Assembly (NCBI RefSeq): GCF_002025255.2
Contig: NZ_CP054587.1
Location: forward strand, 248,001-312,000
Direction of reading: 5' to 3'
DNA length: 64,000 nucleotides
DNA from: Halolamina sp. CBA1230
GTDB lineage: Archaea > Halobacteriota > Halobacteria > Halobacteriales > Haloferacaceae
Of this stretch, positions 1 through 8,998 are shown in pieces. Positions within the stretch are counted from its first letter, which is position 1; the number at the start of each line of letters is the position of its first letter. The position numbers and the translations under genes are program-made. The notes beneath the pieces are model-generated. The model saw only the letters and a list, made by a program, of their open reading frames with translations. It had not been told where the DNA came from and did not search any database.

Positions 1-132
1 AACTGTTCCCCACAGCGGAGACATCGAGTGTCAGTTACCCCCATGCGCAAAAGTACCATGCCACGTGTGTTAACGTCTTGGGTGGCCGGGGGCTGGCGTC
101 ACTTACCGTCACACGTACGCAACAGCGCCGGG

Positions 133-2988
133 CTACCAGAAGCTCTTCGTCCGCGCGTACTGCCGTTCCTGCTCCAGGATGTCCCGGTAGAAGTCCGCCT
201 CGTCCTCCCGGAACTTCGCGATGATCCGCGCCGCAGTCTGCGGGCCGACACCGCGAGCAGCCAGCGCCCGAACCGCCTTCATCCCGTGTTCCTGGACGAG
301 ATTGGCCGACTTGAACGCCTTCCGCGTCATGCGGTCCTGCTCGTCGTCTTTCTGCTCGGCCCGGGTCGCTTTCACCATCTCGTCGGCCCACGGATTGAGC
401 GCCGCGATCCGGGTGGAGCCACACTTCGGGCACTCGATCGGTTCGCGGATCTTCCCGACCTCTTGCCGTCGGTTCCAGTCCTTGCAGTGGACGCAGAACA
501 GCAGCACGCGATCGCCCTCCAGCCGGTCCCGGACGGTCTGGATGACGCTCGCGTCGGCGTCGTCGGGGACGAGGAACTCCCCGCCCGCGGAACGCCCGCC
601 CGCGCCGATGGGCGTGCGCTCGCGGGCGCTCGTCAGTTCCACGTCGTCCTCGTCGGACTGGATCGCGTCCAAGAGCTCCTTCGTCTCCTCCACGGCCAGA
701 TCCTCGTGGAACACCTGCCGGAGCGCCTCCTCGTAGACGGGCGTGTCCGAAAGCGCGGCGAGCAGGCGGTCCGCACCGAACCGGCTCTGCCCCTGGTAGC
801 GCTTGAGCGCGCCGAACTTGGCCGCGACGTGGGAGAGCGTGAACTTCAGCGCGTCAGAGTTCTTGAGCGCGAGTTCGAGGATCGCCTCGACGTGGTCGGG
901 GTCGGTCTCCCGCAGCACCTCGTCGAACGCCGCGACGCCGACGCCGCCCGGCACCTCGAACTCGATCCGGTACGGGTCGACTTCCATCCCGACGGAGGAG
1001 CCGGTTCGCTGCCCCACCAATGCCGAACAGAGCTTCCCGAGCGTCTCGTTCACCTGGTGGCCGTACGGGCTGTTGAGTACGACCGTCCGGGCCTGTGACT
1101 CCAACACCAGTCGCTCCGCCGTGGGCACCGGCGCGCCAGCCTCGACCTGCCGTTCGACCGGTTCGAGCGTGGTCTCGGCCGTCGCAGCGTCGACGGGGTA
1201 CCGGCTCGTGAACTCCGAGGCGACAGCCGAGAGCCTCCCCCCGTTCTCGAACTGCTGGGCCGCCACCTCTCGGTGGTCGCCGACCTCGTTCGCGACGGCC
1301 GCCGGGACGGGGATCTCCGAGCCGACCCACGTCGGCACTTCGCCGCCGGGGTCCTGCACGGGCGAAACCTCGACGCGTTCCTCCTCGTCGTCGACGCGGT
1401 CGACGCGCCACATCTCGCCCCGCTGGACGAACACCGATCCGGGTTCGGCGAAGTTCACGACGAACCGTTCGTCGAGGGTGCCGATCCCCCGACGGGAGGA
1501 GACGTCGTACACCTCGTACTTCTCCTCGTCGGGGATCATCGAGAGGTTCGCGTAGTAGTACTGCCACGTCCCGCCGGAACTCTCGATTCGGTCGTGGTCC
1601 TCCTCCAGCCAGAGCAGGCGGTTCGAGGAGAGCTCGCGAACGACCTCGCGGAACGTCTCCTCGGGGAGATCGCGGAACGGGTACGCTCGCTTGATCCGCT
1701 CGTACGCGTCGCGGGCGTCGATCTCCCCCTCGTCCATCAGGAGTCCGACGATCTGGTTCGCGAGCACGTCGAGGCTCCCCTCGTGGATGCCTGCGGGTTC
1801 GACCTCGCCAGCTGCGGCACGGCGAGCGATCGCCATCGCCTCGCTAGCGTCGTCGGCATCAGAGACCACGACCGTCCCGTTCGAGACCTGATCGCGGCGG
1901 TGGCCCGCACGTCCCACGCGCTGGAGGAGACGAGCGACCTCGCGGGGCGAGCCGTACTGTACGACGTGGTCGACCCGGCCTACGTCGATCCCCAACTCCA
2001 TCGACGACGTGCAGACGAGGCCCTCGATCTCGCCGGATTTGAACGCCTCCTCGACCTCGATCCGGGCGTCCTTCGACAGCGATCCGTGGTGGACGCCGAT
2101 CGGCGCGTCGAGGCTCTTGAACCGCGAGCCCAGTGCCTCCGCAGTCTGGCGGGTGTTGACGAACACGAGCGTCGACTCGTTCTCGGCGACCACGTTCCGG
2201 ACGAACCGGACGTGGCTGGCGATCTCGGGTTCGGTCGTGAGTTCGCCCGCGAGCTTCCGGTCGGACTCGGTGATCTCCGGCCGCACCACGTCGATGTCGA
2301 TCTTCGACCCGGCGTCGACCTCGACGATCCGGTAATCGCGCTGGGTCCGGCGCTCACCCCGGACGGCGCCGGTCAGGAACTTCGCGACCTCGTCGGGGTC
2401 GCCGACCGTCGCCGAAAGGCCGATTCGCTGGAACGGTCCCGAGAGCTCCTGGACGCGCTCCATCGCGATCGTCAACTGCGCCCCGCGTTTCGAGGCCGCG
2501 AGTTCGTGCACCTCGTCGACGATCAGGTGCTCGACGTCCGAGAGCGCCGTCCGGAGTTTCTCGCCGGTCAGCATCGCCTGGACCGTCTCGGGGGTGGTGA
2601 TCAGCACGTCCGGCGGGTCGTCGGCTTGCTTGCTCCGCTGGTAGTCGGTCGTGTCGCCGTGCCGGACGTCGACCTCGAGATCCAGTGTCTCGCCCCACCA
2701 CTCCAGCCGTTCGAGCATGTCGCGGTTCAGCGCGCGCAGCGGGGTGATGTACAGCGCCGAGATGCCGTGGCGCTCCTCCGCGTCGGCGATCCGGTCGAGC
2801 ACCGGCAGCATCGCGGTCTCGGTCTTGCCAGTTCCGGTGGGTGCGATCACCAGCGCGTTCTCACCCGCCGCCAACGGTGGGATCGCCCGCCGTTGTGGCT
2901 CCGTCGGCGTCGAGAACCCCCGTTCCGAGAGGGCCTCCCGAACCGCCGGACCGAGGTGGGTGAACGCGTCGGCGCCGGCACTCTCCAT
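133..2988 (-). CDS. lhr: Lhr-type superfamily 2 ATP-dependent helicase
   Basis: 951 residues. A Q-motif-like stretch (about 25-37), Walker A APTGTGKTET (49-58), a DEVH box (158-161), SAT (192-194) and a motif VI region QRVGRAGHRRD are all visible, so this is an active-looking SF2 helicase of the large-helicase-related (Lhr) family. Near the C-terminus two CxxC pairs (about 832-835 and 853-856) look like a zinc ribbon, followed by a helix-hairpin-helix-like segment (RGVGPQTAARI). The family unwinds DNA/RNA hybrids or forked DNA and is linked to repair; which archaeal Lhr subgroup this is cannot be settled by eye. The ATG at 2988 gives a natural N-terminus just before the Q motif. It is divergent from the M20 gene at 3091. 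Confidence 0.93.
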   Translation of the reverse strand: MESAGADAFTHLGPAVREALSERGFSTPTEPQRRAIPPLAAGENALVIAPTGTGKTETAMLPVLDRIADAEERHGISALYITPLRALNRDMLERLEWWGETLDLEVDVRHGDTTDYQRSKQADDPPDVLITTPETVQAMLTGEKLRTALSDVEHLIVDEVHELAASKRGAQLTIAMERVQELSGPFQRIGLSATVGDPDEVAKFLTGAVRGERRTQRDYRIVEVDAGSKIDIDVVRPEITESDRKLAGELTTEPEIASHVRFVRNVVAENESTLVFVNTRQTAEALGSRFKSLDAPIGVHHGSLSKDARIEVEEAFKSGEIEGLVCTSSMELGIDVGRVDHVVQYGSPREVARLLQRVGRAGHRRDQVSNGTVVVSDADDASEAMAIARRAAAGEVEPAGIHEGSLDVLANQIVGLLMDEGEIDARDAYERIKRAYPFRDLPEETFREVVRELSSNRLLWLEEDHDRIESSGGTWQYYYANLSMIPDEEKYEVYDVSSRRGIGTLDERFVVNFAEPGSVFVQRGEMWRVDRVDDEEERVEVSPVQDPGGEVPTWVGSEIPVPAAVANEVGDHREVAAQQFENGGRLSAVASEFTSRYPVDAATAETTLEPVERQVEAGAPVPTAERLVLESQARTVVLNSPYGHQVNETLGKLCSALVGQRTGSSVGMEVDPYRIEFEVPGGVGVAAFDEVLRETDPDHVEAILELALKNSDALKFTLSHVAAKFGALKRYQGQSRFGADRLLAALSDTPVYEEALRQVFHEDLAVEETKELLDAIQSDEDDVELTSARERTPIGAGGRSAGGEFLVPDDADASVIQTVRDRLEGDRVLLFCVHCKDWNRRQEVGKIREPIECPKCGSTRIAALNPWADEMVKATRAEQKDDEQDRMTRKAFKSANLVQEHGMKAVRALAARGVGPQTAARIIAKFREDEADFYRDILEQERQYARTKSFW

Positions 2989-3090
2989 TCGGATCGATCG
3001 AGGCGGTCGTCGGGGTTAAGCACCACGCCTCCGGTGGTCCCGTCCGTCCCGGAAGGTACACGTAAGGCGTCGGCCCCACCACGGTCGAGC

Positions 3091-4356
3091 ATGGATATCG
3101 ACGGCGACCGACTGCGGGCGGACATCGAGACTAACGCGCAGCACGGGGAGATCGACGCCGACGAGGGGCACGGGCGGACCGTTCTCACCGGGACCGACGC
3201 GAACCGCGCTGCTCGCGAACTCCTCGTCGATCGGATGGACGACGCCGGGCTGGACGTGACCGTCGACGCAGTCGGGAACGTCGCCGGCACCTGGACTCCC
3301 GAGTCGGCGGACCCCGACGCCGCGCCAGTTGCCGCGGGGAGCCATATCGATTCGGTCCCGGAGGGTGGGATCTTCGACGGCCCGCTCGGCGTCTACGCGG
3401 CGCTGGAAGCGGTGCGCGCGATGCAGGACGCCGGTATCGAGCCTGCCCGACCGCTGGTCGTCGTCTCCTTCACCGAGGAGGAGGGCCAACGGTTCGCGGA
3501 CGGACTGCTGGGCTCTTCCGTCGCCGTCGGCGAGCGAAGCGTCGAGGAAGCTCTCGCCATCGAGGACGACGACGGGATCACCCTCGAAGCGTCGCTCTCG
3601 CGGATCGGTTTCCGCGGCGAGGGACGACTCGACGCCAGCGAGTGGGAGGCGTGGTACGAGCTCCACGTCGAGCAGGACACTCGGCTCGAACGCGGGAACG
3701 TCCCGGTCGGCGTCGTCACGACGATCACGGGCATCACCCACTGCGAGGCCGAGATCGTCGGCGAAGCGAACCACGCCGGCGCGACACCGATGGACGAGCG
3801 GACGGACGCGCTCGCCGCGGCGTCGGAGGTAGTGCTGGACGTGGAGGCGGCAGCCAACGACGTGGTTGAGTCGGAGAGCGAGACCGCAGTCGGCACTGTC
3901 GGCTCGCTCTCGGTGTCGCCGAACGCGACCAACGTCGTCCCGGGGACGGTCGAGCTGGGGATCGACATCCGGGACGTCGAGTATCAGTCGATGCAGACGA
4001 TCGTCGAGGCGACGCGGTCGAGCCTCGCGATCGTCGAGGCCGACCGCGGCGTCGAGACGTCGTTCTCGCGGCCGTTCGACCTCGAACCGACGCCGATGAG
4101 CGAGTCGCTGCGCGCGGCGGCTCACCGTGCGGGTGAGGAAGCCGGGATCCGGACGGTGGACCTGCACTCCGGCGCCGCACACGACACGATGCACGTCGCA
4201 AGCGTGACCGAGGCGGCGCTGCTGTTCGCGCCGTCTGCGGACGGGATCAGCCACAACCCGCGGGAGTGGACAGACTGGGACGACTGCGCCAGCGCGGCGC
4301 GCGTGCTGGCCGGGGCGATAGCCGAATCGGCGGGCGCCGACGCCACTGAGGAGTAG
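3091..4356 (+). CDS. M20-family amidohydrolase (allantoate amidohydrolase / N-carbamoyl-amino-acid hydrolase type)
   Basis: 421 residues from the ATG at 3091; the open frame extends far upstream but only as antisense to the helicase. Metal-site motifs of the HyuC/AllC branch of M20 peptidases are present: AAGSHIDSVPEGG with His85, FDGPLG with Asp96, FTEEEGQRF with the catalytic and ligand Glu130/131, LHVEQ, and HSGAAHDTM followed by SHNPREW near the end. The family hydrolyses N-carbamoyl or ureido groups with a two-metal centre in the cytoplasm. No hydantoinase or purine-degradation gene lies beside it, so the substrate is open. Family call is firm; exact activity is inference. Confidence 0.88.
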   Translation: MDIDGDRLRADIETNAQHGEIDADEGHGRTVLTGTDANRAARELLVDRMDDAGLDVTVDAVGNVAGTWTPESADPDAAPVAAGSHIDSVPEGGIFDGPLGVYAALEAVRAMQDAGIEPARPLVVVSFTEEEGQRFADGLLGSSVAVGERSVEEALAIEDDDGITLEASLSRIGFRGEGRLDASEWEAWYELHVEQDTRLERGNVPVGVVTTITGITHCEAEIVGEANHAGATPMDERTDALAAASEVVLDVEAAANDVVESESETAVGTVGSLSVSPNATNVVPGTVELGIDIRDVEYQSMQTIVEATRSSLAIVEADRGVETSFSRPFDLEPTPMSESLRAAAHRAGEEAGIRTVDLHSGAAHDTMHVASVTEAALLFAPSADGISHNPREWTDWDDCASAARVLAGAIAESAGADATEE

Positions 4357-4563
4357 GCGGCCTCGGGAAGGACCGATATCGCCCCCCAACACCGCCGCTG
4401 GCGACCCGTAGCAAACAGGCGGCCGATCGTCCCGCGAGACGGCTGGCCACACACTCGCGAACCGTCCCGCGGCGGTTCTCAGATCACGCGGGGAGTGGTC
4501 CCGCTATCGTACTTCAAAGTCGGCTCCGGTGGACTCATTTCCTCGGCAGCCACAGGAGGGAGC

Positions 4564-5868
4564 ATGAAGAAACACGTCTCGCAGTCCCGGGTCGCCGGCC
4601 GCTGTCGGGCGCCGCCGTCGAAGAGCTACACTCACCGCGCGATCCTCGCGGCGGGCTACGCCGACGAGGCGACGGTTGAGAACCCGCTGGTCAGCGCCGA
4701 CACGCGGGCGACGATGCGCGCCGTCTCGGCGTTCGGCGGCACGCTCGACCGCTCCCGACTGGACACGGGCACGCTCTCGGTCGAGGGGTTCGGCGGACGA
4801 CCCGAGGTGCCCGAGGACGTGATAAACTGCGAGAACTCCGGAACGACGACACGGCTGGTCACGGCAGCGGGCGCGCTCGGGGACGGGCTGACGGTGCTCA
4901 CTGGCGACGACTCGCTCCGGTCGCGTCCTCATGGGCCGCTGCTCGACGCCATCGAGGACCTCGGCGCCCGCGCCGAGAGTACCCGGCGGAACGGGCGCGC
5001 GCCGCTGGTCGTCGGCGAGGCGCTCTCGGGCGGCAGCGTCTCGATGCCCGGCGACGTCTCCTCGCAGTTCGTTACCGCGCTGTTGATGGCCGGCGCCGTC
5101 ACCGACGAGGGGATCGAAGTCGCCCTCGAGACCGAACTCAAGTCCGCGCCGTACGTCGAGATCACGCTCGAGGTGCTCGACGCGTTCGGTGTCGACGCCG
5201 AACACACCGACTCGGGGTTCCGTGTCCCCGGCGGCCAGCGGTACAGGCCTGAGGGCGGGAGTTACGCGGTTCCGGGCGACTTCTCGTCGATCTCCTACCT
5301 CGCCGCGGCTGGGGCCGTCGCCGCGGCGGAGGGGACCGAGTGCGTCGTCGTCGAGGGTGCCCAGCCGAGCGCGCAGGGTGACACCGCCATCGTCGAGGTT
5401 CTCGACCGCATGGGCGCCGATATCGACTGGGACCGCGACGCTGGCGAACTCACTGCTCGGGGCGGCGATCTCTCCGGCGTCGAAGTGGACGTGGGCGACA
5501 CTCCGGATCTCCTCCCTACGATCGCCGCGGTCGGTGCCGTCGCTGATGGCGACACTCGGATCGTGAACTGCGAGCACGTCCGCCTGAAGGAGACCGACCG
5601 CGTGAGCGCGATGGCCGAAGAACTCGGGAAACTCGGCGCCGAGGTGACCGAGGAACGGGACACACTCACGATCCACGGCGGCGACTCCTCGCTCGTCGGC
5701 GCCGAGGTCGACGGCCGGGGCGACCACCGGATCGCGATGGCGCTGGCGGTCGCCGGCCTCGTCGCCGAGGGGACGACGACGATCGCGGGCGCGGAACACG
5801 TCGACGTCTCCTTCCCCGACTTCTGGCTCGTGCTCGACGATCTCGGCGCGACGGTCACGAACGCCTGA
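4564..5868 (+). CDS. aroA: 3-phosphoshikimate 1-carboxyvinyltransferase (EPSP synthase)
   Basis: 434 residues. It joins phosphoenolpyruvate to shikimate 3-phosphate, the sixth shikimate-pathway step. The N-terminal PSKSYTHR substrate loop (Lys20, Ser21, Arg25), [11 protein letters not shown], the LKETDR motif and DHRIAM near the C-terminus are all present, and the two-domain length is normal. The ATG at 4564 is chosen because the conserved N-terminus begins there and a purine-rich GGAGGG (4555-4560) sits just upstream, with unusually short spacing of 3 nt. aroC follows after one intervening gene on the same strand. Confidence 0.96.
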   Translation: MKKHVSQSRVAGRCRAPPSKSYTHRAILAAGYADEATVENPLVSADTRATMRAVSAFGGTLDRSRLDTGTLSVEGFGGRPEVPEDVINCENSGTTTRLVTAAGALGDGLTVLTGDDSLRSRPHGPLLDAIEDLGARAESTRRNGRAPLVVGEALSGGSVSMPGDVSSQFVTALLMAGAVTDEGIEVALETELKSAPYVEITLEVLDAFGVDAEHTDSGFRVPGGQRYRPEGGSYAVPGDFSSISYLAAAGAVAAAEGTECVVVEGAQPSAQGDTAIVEVLDRMGADIDWDRDAGELTARGGDLSGVEVDVGDTPDLLPTIAAVGAVADGDTRIVNCEHVRLKETDRVSAMAEELGKLGAEVTEERDTLTIHGGDSSLVGAEVDGRGDHRIAMALAVAGLVAEGTTTIAGAEHVDVSFPDFWLVLDDLGATVTNA

Positions 5869-5942
5869 CGGGCCAGCGTCGATATCGTCGGGGCTGCCTT
5901 CCGAATCGGAACGTTTCTCACACGACCGGGCGGTGAGCCGAT

Positions 5943-7178
5943 ATGACCGAGGTCGATCCGACCGACCGGTTCGCCCACCTGATCGAGGACGGCTACGCCT
6001 TCCCGGACTACGGCGGCGCGTGTCTGGCCGGCGTCCCCGACACGCTGCTCTCGCTCGTGAGCGACGAGTTCGACCACCAGCTTCCCGAGTCGGCGTTCTC
6101 GAACGTCGACACCGACGTCTCGCAGATCGTTCTGGTTCTCCTCGACGGACTGGGCTGGGATCAGTACCAGCGAGATGCCGAGTACGCCCCGCTGCTCGAC
6201 CGTCTCGACCGGCAGGGAACTGTCTCGCCGATCACGTCGGTCTACCCCTCCGAGACGGCTGCCGCCATCACCACCGTCGAGTCGGGGCAGGTCCCCGCGC
6301 AGCACGGCCTGCTCGGCTGGTTCCAGCACGTCGAGGAGGCCGACGCGATCCTGAAGACACTCCCGTTCCTGACGCTGGACGACGAACCCGCCGGGGAGGT
6401 GTACGAGGGTCTCGACGACTCGGTGCTCAGCGACGCTGAACCCGTCTCCGTGCGCGCTGACGCGGCCGGCGTCGACACCCACTTCTACCAGCCGGCGAAG
6501 TTCGACGCCGACACCCCAGACGCGACCGACCACCCCTACTGGAACGTCGTCGACGCGCTCGCGGAGCTCCGACTGGACTTGGAGGCTGCTGTCGACGTCG
6601 ACGAGGGGCCGGCGTACCGCTACCTCTACGCCTCCGAGATCGACGTGATCGCCCACGAGGTCGGCACCCGGCACGACCGCTACGAGGCGCAGGTCCGCGC
6701 CGTCACCGAGGCAGTCCGACACGAACTGCTCGAACGTCTCGATCCCGCCGCCGCGGAGGAGACGCTGCTCGTCGTCACCGCCGACCACGGCCACATCGAC
6801 ACCGATCCCGAGACGAACGTGAACCTCCGTGAGACGGACGTCTGGGAGTACGTCGACGACCGGCTCCCGACCGGGAGCCCGCGGAACGTCCAGTTCCATG
6901 TCGACGATCCGGAGGGTGCGGCGGCCGCGCTGCACGAGGCGTTCGGCGACGACGTGTGGACGTTCACCCGAGAGGCGTACCTCGACCGGGAGCTGTTCGG
7001 CCCCGGCACCTGCGAGACGTTCGAGCAACGGGCGCCGGATCTCGTCGCCGTCCACCGCGAGAAGGGGCTGTGGTGGGAGGACGACGAACTCGACCTCGTC
7101 GGGATGCACGGCGGGCTCAGCCGCGAGGAGATGTTCGTTCCCTTCGCCGCCGGACGGGTCGCGGACCTGCAAGAGTAG
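5943..7178 (+). CDS. Alkaline-phosphatase-superfamily protein (type I phosphodiesterase / nucleotide pyrophosphatase type)
   Basis: 411 residues. The metal-binding pattern of the alkaline phosphatase superfamily is visible: VLLDGLGW, the nucleophile region SVYPSETAAAITT, SEIDVIAHEVGTRHDRY and VVTADHGHIDTD. These form the two-metal site of phosphodiesterases/nucleotide pyrophosphatases. No signal peptide or membrane anchor is seen, so it is probably cytoplasmic. It sits between aroA and aroC with 74 and 66 bp gaps on the same strand. Phosphatase, phosphodiesterase or phosphoglycerate-mutase-like chemistry cannot be told apart from sequence alone. Confidence 0.88.
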   Translation: MTEVDPTDRFAHLIEDGYAFPDYGGACLAGVPDTLLSLVSDEFDHQLPESAFSNVDTDVSQIVLVLLDGLGWDQYQRDAEYAPLLDRLDRQGTVSPITSVYPSETAAAITTVESGQVPAQHGLLGWFQHVEEADAILKTLPFLTLDDEPAGEVYEGLDDSVLSDAEPVSVRADAAGVDTHFYQPAKFDADTPDATDHPYWNVVDALAELRLDLEAAVDVDEGPAYRYLYASEIDVIAHEVGTRHDRYEAQVRAVTEAVRHELLERLDPAAAEETLLVVTADHGHIDTDPETNVNLRETDVWEYVDDRLPTGSPRNVQFHVDDPEGAAAALHEAFGDDVWTFTREAYLDRELFGPGTCETFEQRAPDLVAVHREKGLWWEDDELDLVGMHGGLSREEMFVPFAAGRVADLQE

Positions 7179-7244
7179 CGCTCGGGAGTGCGAGGACTGT
7201 TCCCGTTCTGCAAGCGCTAAGTAACCGGCCCCACGAGGGGAGGT

Positions 7245-8411
7245 ATGAACGGCAATCGCTTCGGCCGCCTGTTCCAGGTGACCACCTACGGCGAGAGTCA
7301 CGGCCCGGGGATGGGGTGTACGGTCAGCGGCGTCCCCGCCGGCGTCGAACTCGAGGAGGAGGACGTCCAGCGCGATCTCGACCGGCGCAAGCCCGGGCAG
7401 TCGATGATCACCACCAGTCGTGGCGAACCGGACGAGGTGTCGATCCAGTCGGGGCTCCAGGACGGCTACACGACCGGTACCCCGATCGGAATGACGATCC
7501 AGAACAAGGACGCCCGCTCGGGCAAGTACGAGCCGTTCGTCACTGCGCCCCGGCCGAGCCACGGCGACTTCACCTACTCCGCGAAGTTCGGCACCCGGAA
7601 CTGGGGCGGCGGCGGCCGCTCGAGCGCCCGCGAGACGGTGAACTGGGTCGCCGCCGGCGCTATCGCCAAGCAGGTCCTGGAGCAGAGTGAGCACGACGTG
7701 CAGATAAAGGCCCACGTCAACCAGATCGGCGACATCGAGGCTCCCGACGTCAGCTTCGAGCAGATGCTCGAACACAGCGAGGAGAACGAGGTCCGCTGTG
7801 CCGATCCAGAGACCGCCGAACGGATGCGCGAACGCATCGACGAGTACCAGGAACAGGGCGACTCCATCGGCGGGAGCGTCGCGTTCGAGACGCGTGGCGT
7901 CCCTCGTGGACTGGGTGCGCCGCGGTTCGACAGCTTCCCGGCACGGCTCGGCCAGGCGCTGCTCGCTGTCCCGGCGTCGACGGGGTTCGAGTACGGGCTC
8001 GGACGCGAAGCCCGCGAAGTCACCGGCAAAGAGCGAAACGAGGACTGGGAGTTCCCCGACGACGAGGAGGATCCGGATCCGACGCCGGTGGGGAACGACC
8101 ACGGCGGCCTCCAGGGCGGGATCACGACCGGACAGCCTATCTACGGCGAGCTCACGCTCCACGCGCCGACGTCGATCCCCAAGACACAGCGGACCGCCGA
8201 CTGGGAGACCGGCGAGGAGAAGGAGATCCAGGTCGTCGGCCGCCACGACCCGGTGCTGCCGCCGCGAGCGGTGCCGGTCGTCGAGGCGATGCTCTACCTG
8301 ACGGTGCTCGACTTCATGCTCCTCGGCGGGCGTATCAACCCCGACCGCCTCGACGACAACCCGGGGGAGTACGACACGCCGTACCACCCGAGTAGCCCGC
8401 GGAACGACTAA
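7245..8411 (+). CDS. aroC: Chorismate synthase
   Basis: 388 residues. It performs the FMN-dependent 1,4-elimination of phosphate from EPSP to give chorismate. The three family signatures are present: YGESHGPGMG at the N-terminus, GGGGRSSARETVNWVAAG in the middle, and NDHGGLQGGITTG in the second half. A TATA-like TAAGTAA (7218-7224) lies about 25 nt before the ATG, compatible with a leaderless transcript, although a purine-rich GAGGGGAGGT also abuts the start. The stop codon overlaps by 4 nt the end of the convergent CAP-lipoprotein gene. Confidence 0.97.
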   Translation: MNGNRFGRLFQVTTYGESHGPGMGCTVSGVPAGVELEEEDVQRDLDRRKPGQSMITTSRGEPDEVSIQSGLQDGYTTGTPIGMTIQNKDARSGKYEPFVTAPRPSHGDFTYSAKFGTRNWGGGGRSSARETVNWVAAGAIAKQVLEQSEHDVQIKAHVNQIGDIEAPDVSFEQMLEHSEENEVRCADPETAERMRERIDEYQEQGDSIGGSVAFETRGVPRGLGAPRFDSFPARLGQALLAVPASTGFEYGLGREAREVTGKERNEDWEFPDDEEDPDPTPVGNDHGGLQGGITTGQPIYGELTLHAPTSIPKTQRTADWETGEEKEIQVVGRHDPVLPPRAVPVVEAMLYLTVLDFMLLGGRINPDRLDDNPGEYDTPYHPSSPRND

Positions 8412-8998
8412 CCGCAGAGCTCCTGGGTCACGAAGACGGTGCCGTTCTCGTCGACGAAGACGCCGATCCCCTGGGCGTCGTAGTTCGAGGAGAGGGCGTT
8501 CTGGCGGTGGCCGGGGGACTCGAGGAGGCTATCGACAGCGTCGGAGGCTATCTGCTCCGAGTCGGATAACTCAGATTGAGGGTATGGTTCGTTCAAATAC
8601 TCTTTCTTATAAATATTCTGTCCTGTATCGGAACACTCCAGTTCGTACCGCTTTCGCAGTTCTGAGTGTGTAGACCCGTTCGGCCCTGTGTGCGCGAAGT
8701 AATCTCGCTGAGCCATATCCCACGACTTGTACCGAGCGACGGCGTCCAACGTTTCGTTCCGTTTGAGCGGATCGACTCCGTTCTCGACTCGACGCTCGTT
8801 CATCCTCCCGTGGATCAGGTCTTCGATCCGTTCGATGTCGACATCGTACCGTGCTGAAGACGGTGTCGTCGGCTGTTGGGGGGCTGACTCCGTGTCCGGT
8901 ACTGTCGAGTCACCACCATCGCCGGCGGGAATCCCACCGCTTCCTATACAGCCGGCAGTGAGCACTAACACGCAGACGACGATCGCCGAACCCCTCAT
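8408..8998 (-). CDS. CAP-domain (SCP/PR-1-like) secreted lipoprotein
   Basis: 196 residues. A short hydrophobic leader ends in the lipobox LTAGC (Cys17), so it is a predicted lipid-anchored extracellular protein. A low-complexity linker leads to a CAP domain: MNERRVENGVDPL, the DYFAHTGPNG histidine motif, and ESPGHRQNAL, the usual CAP hallmarks. CAP proteins are secreted or surface proteins with diverse, mostly unproven roles. It starts directly after the stop of the large PKD protein with no gap, so the two are almost certainly co-transcribed and probably work together at the cell surface (inference). Confidence 0.9.
   Translation of the reverse strand: MRGSAIVVCVLVLTAGCIGSGGIPAGDGGDSTVPDTESAPQQPTTPSSARYDVDIERIEDLIHGRMNERRVENGVDPLKRNETLDAVARYKSWDMAQRDYFAHTGPNGSTHSELRKRYELECSDTGQNIYKKEYLNEPYPQSELSDSEQIASDAVDSLLESPGHRQNALSSNYDAQGIGVFVDENGTVFVTQELCG

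Noticed and set aside
3016-4452. 478-codon minus-strand frame opposite the M20 amidohydrolase
   Set aside because: Shadow of the real gene; composition is not that of an acidic haloarchaeal protein.
5295-8387. 1030-codon open frame on the minus strand
   Set aside because: Antisense to aroA, the phosphodiesterase gene and aroC; Arg/Val/Leu-rich text without any motif, as expected from GC-rich codon bias.
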